A stretch of DNA of 39,156 bases from an uncultured Candidatus Midichloriaceae bacterium (GTDB taxonomy: Bacteria; Pseudomonadota; Alphaproteobacteria; Rickettsiales; Midichloriaceae), in contig CAJQNX010000011.1 of NCBI GenBank assembly GCA_905479795.1, positions 1-39,156 on the forward strand, in the 5' to 3' direction. Both the position numbers and the translations under genes were made by a program. Numbering within the stretch: the first letter of the stretch is position 1; each line of letters begins with the position of its first letter. Positions 35,010 through 39,156 of this stretch are shown here, in pieces. The notes under the pieces are model-generated. The model made no database searches. It was not told the DNA's origin and saw nothing but the letters and a program-made list of their open reading frames with translations.

Positions 35010-35724
35010 ATTCTTATCAACCCATATTAGGTCATTAATTTTCAATATTTTTTTGCCGATATGGACTGTTTTTATTTCAACATTGCTATCGCCTCTGATG
35101 TTTTTTAAGAATCCAAAAATAATGTCTATTTTGGGAATTAGCTGGTCATATGGTACTATATTTGCTTTGAGAGTTATCTGTAATATTAGAATTGAGGTTC
35201 AAGGAGCTCATAATTTACCAAGATATCCATATATCATTGCATGTAAACATCAATCCGTTTTAGAGACTGCTTTTTTTCAACAATATTTAAAATTCCCGGT
35301 TTATATTATAAAAAAAGAATTGTTGAAAGTTCCTTTTTATGGATGGTTTTTAAAACATATGGGTATGATACCAATTGATAGAGAGGGAGGTATTTCTGCT
35401 TTAAAACAGATGTTGCGAGATTGTGAGGCAAATTTAAAACAAAATAGAAGTATAGTTATATTTCCAGAAGGAACTCGTGTTAAACCGCTTGAATCAGTTG
35501 AATATCACTCAGGAATTTTAGCTATAAAAAAGAAATTTCCAAAAATACCGATTATTCCAATTGCAGTTAATTCTGGTGTGTTTTGGCCAAAAAATTCTTG
35601 GTTAAAATATCAAGGTACTATGATATTCAGAATATTACCAAAATTAGATGAGAAGCTTGATAATAAAAGTGCTTTATACGAATTGAAGAAAACTATTGAT
35701 GAAAATAGCGATGCTTTGCTTTAG
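34996..35724 (+). CDS. plsC: 1-acyl-glycerol-3-phosphate acyltransferase (PlsC family)
   Basis: Adds the second acyl chain to make phosphatidic acid at the inner membrane. It has an N-terminal hydrophobic anchor (SLIFNIFLPIWTVFISTLLS). The usual HX4D active-site motif appears as KHQSVLE (H85, E90), an HX4E form, followed by YGWFLKHMGMIPIDREGG, IFPEGTRVKP (substrate motif) and PIIPIAVNSG. Length 242 residues is normal. It follows kdsB with overlapping codons. The HX4E variant is known in part of the alphaproteobacterial family. Confidence 0.92.
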   Translation: MKKSKFLSTHIRSLIFNIFLPIWTVFISTLLSPLMFFKNPKIMSILGISWSYGTIFALRVICNIRIEVQGAHNLPRYPYIIACKHQSVLETAFFQQYLKFPVYIIKKELLKVPFYGWFLKHMGMIPIDREGGISALKQMLRDCEANLKQNRSIVIFPEGTRVKPLESVEYHSGILAIKKKFPKIPIIPIAVNSGVFWPKNSWLKYQGTMIFRILPKLDEKLDNKSALYELKKTIDENSDALL

Positions 35725-35749
35725 TAAAATTAATAATTAAGGGAAGTGG

Positions 35750-36613
35750 TTAGTGGACGTATTGTTTGCATTTCGCTGTATTTTCAACCTCATTTAGTGT
35801 TTGTTTTATCAAAAAAGGTTTATCAGAATAGTTGCTATAAGTGTAATGAACAACTTTACATGCTTTCTCATAACTCCCTATATTTGATAGGCTTTTTGCT
35901 AACATTGTCAAATTACTTAATGTTCTTGTTCCCTGACCAAATTGAAAACCCTTGAGATAGCTAACTGCAGCTGAAGTATAGTTTTTTCTTTGATAATTAA
36001 TTTCTCCTAAATAAAAATACACATTTGAGTTTAGTACGCTATTGGGATACGCTTTTAAAAATTTTTTGAATTTTAAAATTGTAACATCAAAATCCTTGTT
36101 TTTTAGTGACTTTAATATATTTTGATATTCAGTATTTTCTTTTTTAAAATTTTGAGCATCATCAAATTTATTTTTAGAGTTTATCTCAGAATTTGTATTT
36201 AAAGGTGCATTTAATTGAGAATCAATCAAATTTAAAATTTGTTGATTGTTACTTTGTTCATTAATTTCATTTTCTAAATTAGCTAATTTATTATTTATAC
36301 TTTGTACTGTATGATTAAAGTCATATTTTATAGCTTGCATTTCTTTCTTAACATATTCCATTTCTTTTCTAAGAGACTTAATCTGCTCTACAAGTTCATC
36401 ACTTTGAAATGTTGTGACAGCATTGGGCATATCTTTTAAATCTTGAAGATTAAAAACATATTGTTGCAATTTATCTATTTGCTGCTGTTGCATCTCGTCA
36501 ATCTGCTTTTTTAATTCATTAGCACTTTTTTGTTCATTTTGACTAGAAAACGAAAAATTTACAAATGAATTGATGATAGAAAAAGTTATAACGAAGGTAG
36601 TTAATTTATGCAT
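35750..36613 (-). CDS. cpoB: Tol-Pal associated periplasmic protein CpoB/YbgF
   Basis: Coordinates Tol-Pal function with peptidoglycan synthesis. It has a signal peptide (LTTFVITFSIINSFVNFSFS, cleaved near residue 22), then a Gln-rich coiled coil (ELKKQIDEMQQQQIDKLQQY; SLRKEMEYVKKEMQAIK) that makes trimers. The C-terminal TPR domain has FKKFLKAYPNSVLNSNVYFY, LGEINYQRKNYTSAAVSYLK and YTYSNYSDKPFL. The ATG at 36613 is used; a GTG two codons upstream touches the leuS stop. It is placed directly after leuS rather than in the tolQRAB-pal cluster. Confidence 0.88.
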   Translation of the reverse strand: MHKLTTFVITFSIINSFVNFSFSSQNEQKSANELKKQIDEMQQQQIDKLQQYVFNLQDLKDMPNAVTTFQSDELVEQIKSLRKEMEYVKKEMQAIKYDFNHTVQSINNKLANLENEINEQSNNQQILNLIDSQLNAPLNTNSEINSKNKFDDAQNFKKENTEYQNILKSLKNKDFDVTILKFKKFLKAYPNSVLNSNVYFYLGEINYQRKNYTSAAVSYLKGFQFGQGTRTLSNLTMLAKSLSNIGSYEKACKVVHYTYSNYSDKPFLIKQTLNEVENTAKCKQYVH

Positions 36614-36619
36614 CCCCAC

Positions 36620-39145
36620 TTAAACCACGAAATTAATTATTTTATTTTTAATATATACTAGCTTCTTAATATTGACATTAAATAAATATTTATCAAGTGT
36701 TTTGATTGATTTAACTTTGATCAATGCTTCTTCTTTTTCACAATTAATTGGTAATTCTATAATTGTTCGTGTTTTACCATTAATTTGAATTGCAACTTTA
36801 GCTGATTCATTGCTCAGTAAATTTTGATTTGCAACTGGCCAATTTTCAAGATAAATACTTGTATTTTTCCCAAGCATTAAATAAAGCTCCTCCGCAATAT
36901 GGGGGGTGAAAATGGACAGCATTTTTATTAGAGCAATTAAAGATTCTTCTGTTAAATTATTTGAATAATTATAAATAAAAAGCTCATTAGTTAATTTTCG
37001 CATTTCAGCAATGGCTTTATTGAAAGTAAAATTTTCTAAATTTAATGTTACTGAATAAATAGTTTGGTGAAGAAATTTTTTAAATTTATTTTCATTTGCA
37101 TCATTTATATCAGAGTTATCCTTTTTGTTATTAATGAAATTTTTAACGAATTTATACAAAGAATTTAAATATTTATAGCTACCTTCAATACCTTCGTCAG
37201 ACCACTCTAAATCTCTAGTTGGTGGAGAGTCAGAAAGAAGAAACAACCTTATAGAATCTGCACCAAATTTTTTTATCATATCACTTGGATCGATTGTATT
37301 TTTTTTAGATTTACTCATCTTTTCAATACGCCCATCCAATGCGATTTCGTTACTATTCTTTATAATCCACTTATCACCTTTTTTAATAACCTGATCTGGA
37401 CTTAACCAATTGTTATTTGAATCCTTGAACGTCCTATGACAAATCATTCCCTGAGTTAAAAGTCCTTTGAAAGGCTCATTAATATCAAAATATTTGCAAT
37501 CTCTTAAAGCCTTAGTGAAAAAACGAGCATATAGTAAATGTAAAATTGCATGTTCAATTCCACCAATATACTGATTCACTGGCAACCATTTTTCTGCAAT
37601 TTTTTTATTAAATGCTACTTGCTTTTCAGGACTGCAAAATCTGGCAAAATACCAGGATGATTCAAAAAAAGTGTCAAATGTATCGGTTTCTCTGGTTGCA
37701 TCATTACCACATTTGTGACATTTTACATTTTTCCATGTAGGGTGATTATCAAGGGGATTTCCTGTGTTTTCAAAAGATATATCTTGTGGTAATTCAATTG
37801 GTAAATGTTCTTTCAATTCAGGAATGGTTCCACAATTTATACAATATATAATAGGAATAGGGCAACCCCAATATCGTTGCCTAGATATACCCCAATCTTT
37901 TAGTCTAAAGGTAATTTTTGTTTTTCCTATTTTATCTAATTTTAGCTTCTCTAATATTTTTATTTTTGCATCTTCTGTGCTTAAATCGTCTAGGAAATCA
38001 GAATTTATAATTTTTCCTACGATATCAGTGTAGGGCAAAGGTGTTTTTGCATTTTTTATATTTGTTAATACTTGTAAAATTTCTAAGTCATATTTTATCG
38101 CAAATTCATAATCTCTTTCATCATGAGCGGGGCAACCAAAAACAGCGCCAGTGCCATAATCTGATATAACATAGTTTGCTATAAATATTGGCAATTTTTT
38201 ATTTTTAATATATGGATGATCTACATAATGTTCGGTGAAAAACCCTTCTTTTTCAATGCATTCATCTATAGCACCTGATTCAGAATCTAATTTACATTTA
38301 TTAATAAATTGTGATTTTTTACCCGATTCAGGGATGTTTTTTACAAATTCATGATCATGAGATATGCAAATAAAAGTAGCTCCAAATATAGTTTCTGGTC
38401 TTGTTGAAAAAACTAAAATATGCTCAGTTAGGCCATTAACTTTAAAATTAATTTCTGCGCCACTTGATTTTCCAATCCAATTTTTTTGCATAATTTTTAC
38501 TTTATCAGGCCAATTGGGTAAATTATCTAAATCATGAAGTAGCTCATCCGCATATTTAGTTATTTTTAAGAACCACTGGTTTAATTTTTTCTTTTGAATT
38601 TTTGCCCCTGATCTCCATCCTTTACCATCTACAACCTGTTCATTTGCTAAAACTGTACAATCAACAGGGTCCCAATTCACTATAGATTCCTTTTGATAAG
38701 CTAAACCTTCCTCTAAAAAATCAATGAACATAGCTTGTTCATGCTTATAATAATTGGGTTGTGAAGTGTTTATTTCTCTGCTCCAATCATAAGAAAAGCC
38801 GAGGGAATTTAATTGCACCTTCATCCCTGCAATATTTTTTATAGTCCAATCATTCGGATGTAATTTATTTTGAATAGCAGCATTTTCTGCAGGAAGCCCA
38901 AAAGCATCCCAACCCATTGGGTGTAATATGTTCAATCCTTGGGCCTTTTTATATCTAGCGATTGCATCTCCAATAGCGTAATTCCTCACATGTCCCATAT
39001 GGATATTTCCAGATGGATATAAAAACATTTCTAAAACATAATATTTTTCTTTATCACTGGTTTCATCTGTTTTGTATAATTGAGAATCATCCCAAATTTT
39101 TTGCCATTTCTTTTCAATTTCGATGTGATTAAAATTTTCTGTCAT
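36620..39145 (-). CDS. leuS: Leucyl-tRNA synthetase
   Basis: Class I synthetase charging tRNA-Leu. The 841 residues are complete. Landmarks: HIGH-like PSGNIHMGHVRN near residue 47, LHPMGWDAFGLPAENAAI, the editing domain with TRPETIFGAT and GCPAHDERD, the CxxC zinc module (CINCGTIPEL; CHKCGN), ESSWYFARF, and KMSKS at 609-613. The C-terminal anticodon-binding region runs on to about residue 841. It starts 11 bases from the window edge, so its promoter is not seen. cpoB follows without a gap. Confidence 0.97.
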   Translation of the reverse strand: MTENFNHIEIEKKWQKIWDDSQLYKTDETSDKEKYYVLEMFLYPSGNIHMGHVRNYAIGDAIARYKKAQGLNILHPMGWDAFGLPAENAAIQNKLHPNDWTIKNIAGMKVQLNSLGFSYDWSREINTSQPNYYKHEQAMFIDFLEEGLAYQKESIVNWDPVDCTVLANEQVVDGKGWRSGAKIQKKKLNQWFLKITKYADELLHDLDNLPNWPDKVKIMQKNWIGKSSGAEINFKVNGLTEHILVFSTRPETIFGATFICISHDHEFVKNIPESGKKSQFINKCKLDSESGAIDECIEKEGFFTEHYVDHPYIKNKKLPIFIANYVISDYGTGAVFGCPAHDERDYEFAIKYDLEILQVLTNIKNAKTPLPYTDIVGKIINSDFLDDLSTEDAKIKILEKLKLDKIGKTKITFRLKDWGISRQRYWGCPIPIIYCINCGTIPELKEHLPIELPQDISFENTGNPLDNHPTWKNVKCHKCGNDATRETDTFDTFFESSWYFARFCSPEKQVAFNKKIAEKWLPVNQYIGGIEHAILHLLYARFFTKALRDCKYFDINEPFKGLLTQGMICHRTFKDSNNNWLSPDQVIKKGDKWIIKNSNEIALDGRIEKMSKSKKNTIDPSDMIKKFGADSIRLFLLSDSPPTRDLEWSDEGIEGSYKYLNSLYKFVKNFINNKKDNSDINDANENKFKKFLHQTIYSVTLNLENFTFNKAIAEMRKLTNELFIYNYSNNLTEESLIALIKMLSIFTPHIAEELYLMLGKNTSIYLENWPVANQNLLSNESAKVAIQINGKTRTIIELPINCEKEEALIKVKSIKTLDKYLFNVNIKKLVYIKNKIINFVV

Positions 39146-39156
39146 TGCTAAATAGT

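Noticed and set aside
1..39156. CRISPR array, prophage, or complete defence system
   Set aside because: No regularly spaced repeats, no phage structural genes and no recognisable defence operon were found. The mobile DNA is limited to transposase remnants.

Overview
The window is a low-GC, gene-dense stretch of chromosome from an alphaproteobacterium. The best fit is an intracellular Rickettsiales symbiont. The evidence is rickettsia-like base composition, an alphaproteobacterial gene set (an FlbD-type sigma-54 activator, ybaB behind dnaX, a FixI-type copper ATPase, an RNase J next to mreB) and several host-interaction-like accessory proteins. FlbD, a FliJ-like protein and FixI together recall flagellated, cbb3-bearing Midichloriaceae-type lineages. 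That placement is an inference; no phylogeny could be run.

Layout. 1-10,100 is accessory. It starts with the first codons of an unknown gene, then an AAA-ATPase-like protein with an ankyrin-like C-terminal part, FlbD, and a DMT permease whose ATG lies inside its first membrane helix. A repeat-bearing orphan protein and a 645-residue protein with the motifs of an atypical PI3/4-kinase-like fold follow. Next is about 1.4 kb of decayed insertion-sequence DNA and a small exported Asn/Gln/Thr-rich protein. 10,175-13,791 is a minus-strand run mreB-rnj-hemC. 13,931-16,345 reads right: RNase P RNA (rnpB), lptA, lptB and a DoxX-like membrane protein. 16.7-17.2 kb encodes an orphan protein ending in KDEL. 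17.4-23.0 kb holds dnaX (with a nine-A shift site), ybaB, engB, fur (frameshifted near its end) and the FixI-type ATPase.

23.0-26.9 kb (minus strand) has a symporter-histidine kinase fusion, a GC-rich islet with two tiny ORFs, and xth. tRNA-Asn follows. A small orphan membrane protein has a good promoter with a Fur-box-like site at its start, next to a ZntB/CorA-like transporter lacking the usual GxN motif. 28.9-31.5 kb (minus strand) is hemH-lipB-ccmG-fliJ-like, each gene overlapping or abutting the next. 31.6-35.7 kb (plus strand) is an exported TPR-like protein, kdsB and plsC. leuS and cpoB/ybgF (minus strand) close the window.

Functionally, the core genes show a cell with an LPS-bearing outer membrane (lptA, lptB, kdsB), peptidoglycan/rod-shape and Tol-Pal functions (mreB, cpoB), its own heme and lipoate steps, aerobic respiration with copper and cytochrome c maturation, and probably a flagellum. 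The accessory genes (kinase-like, AAA-ankyrin, KDEL-ended, N/Q/T-rich exported) are the candidates for new host-interaction biology. Two translation anomalies in core genes, dnaX and fur, are the clearest sequence-level oddities.
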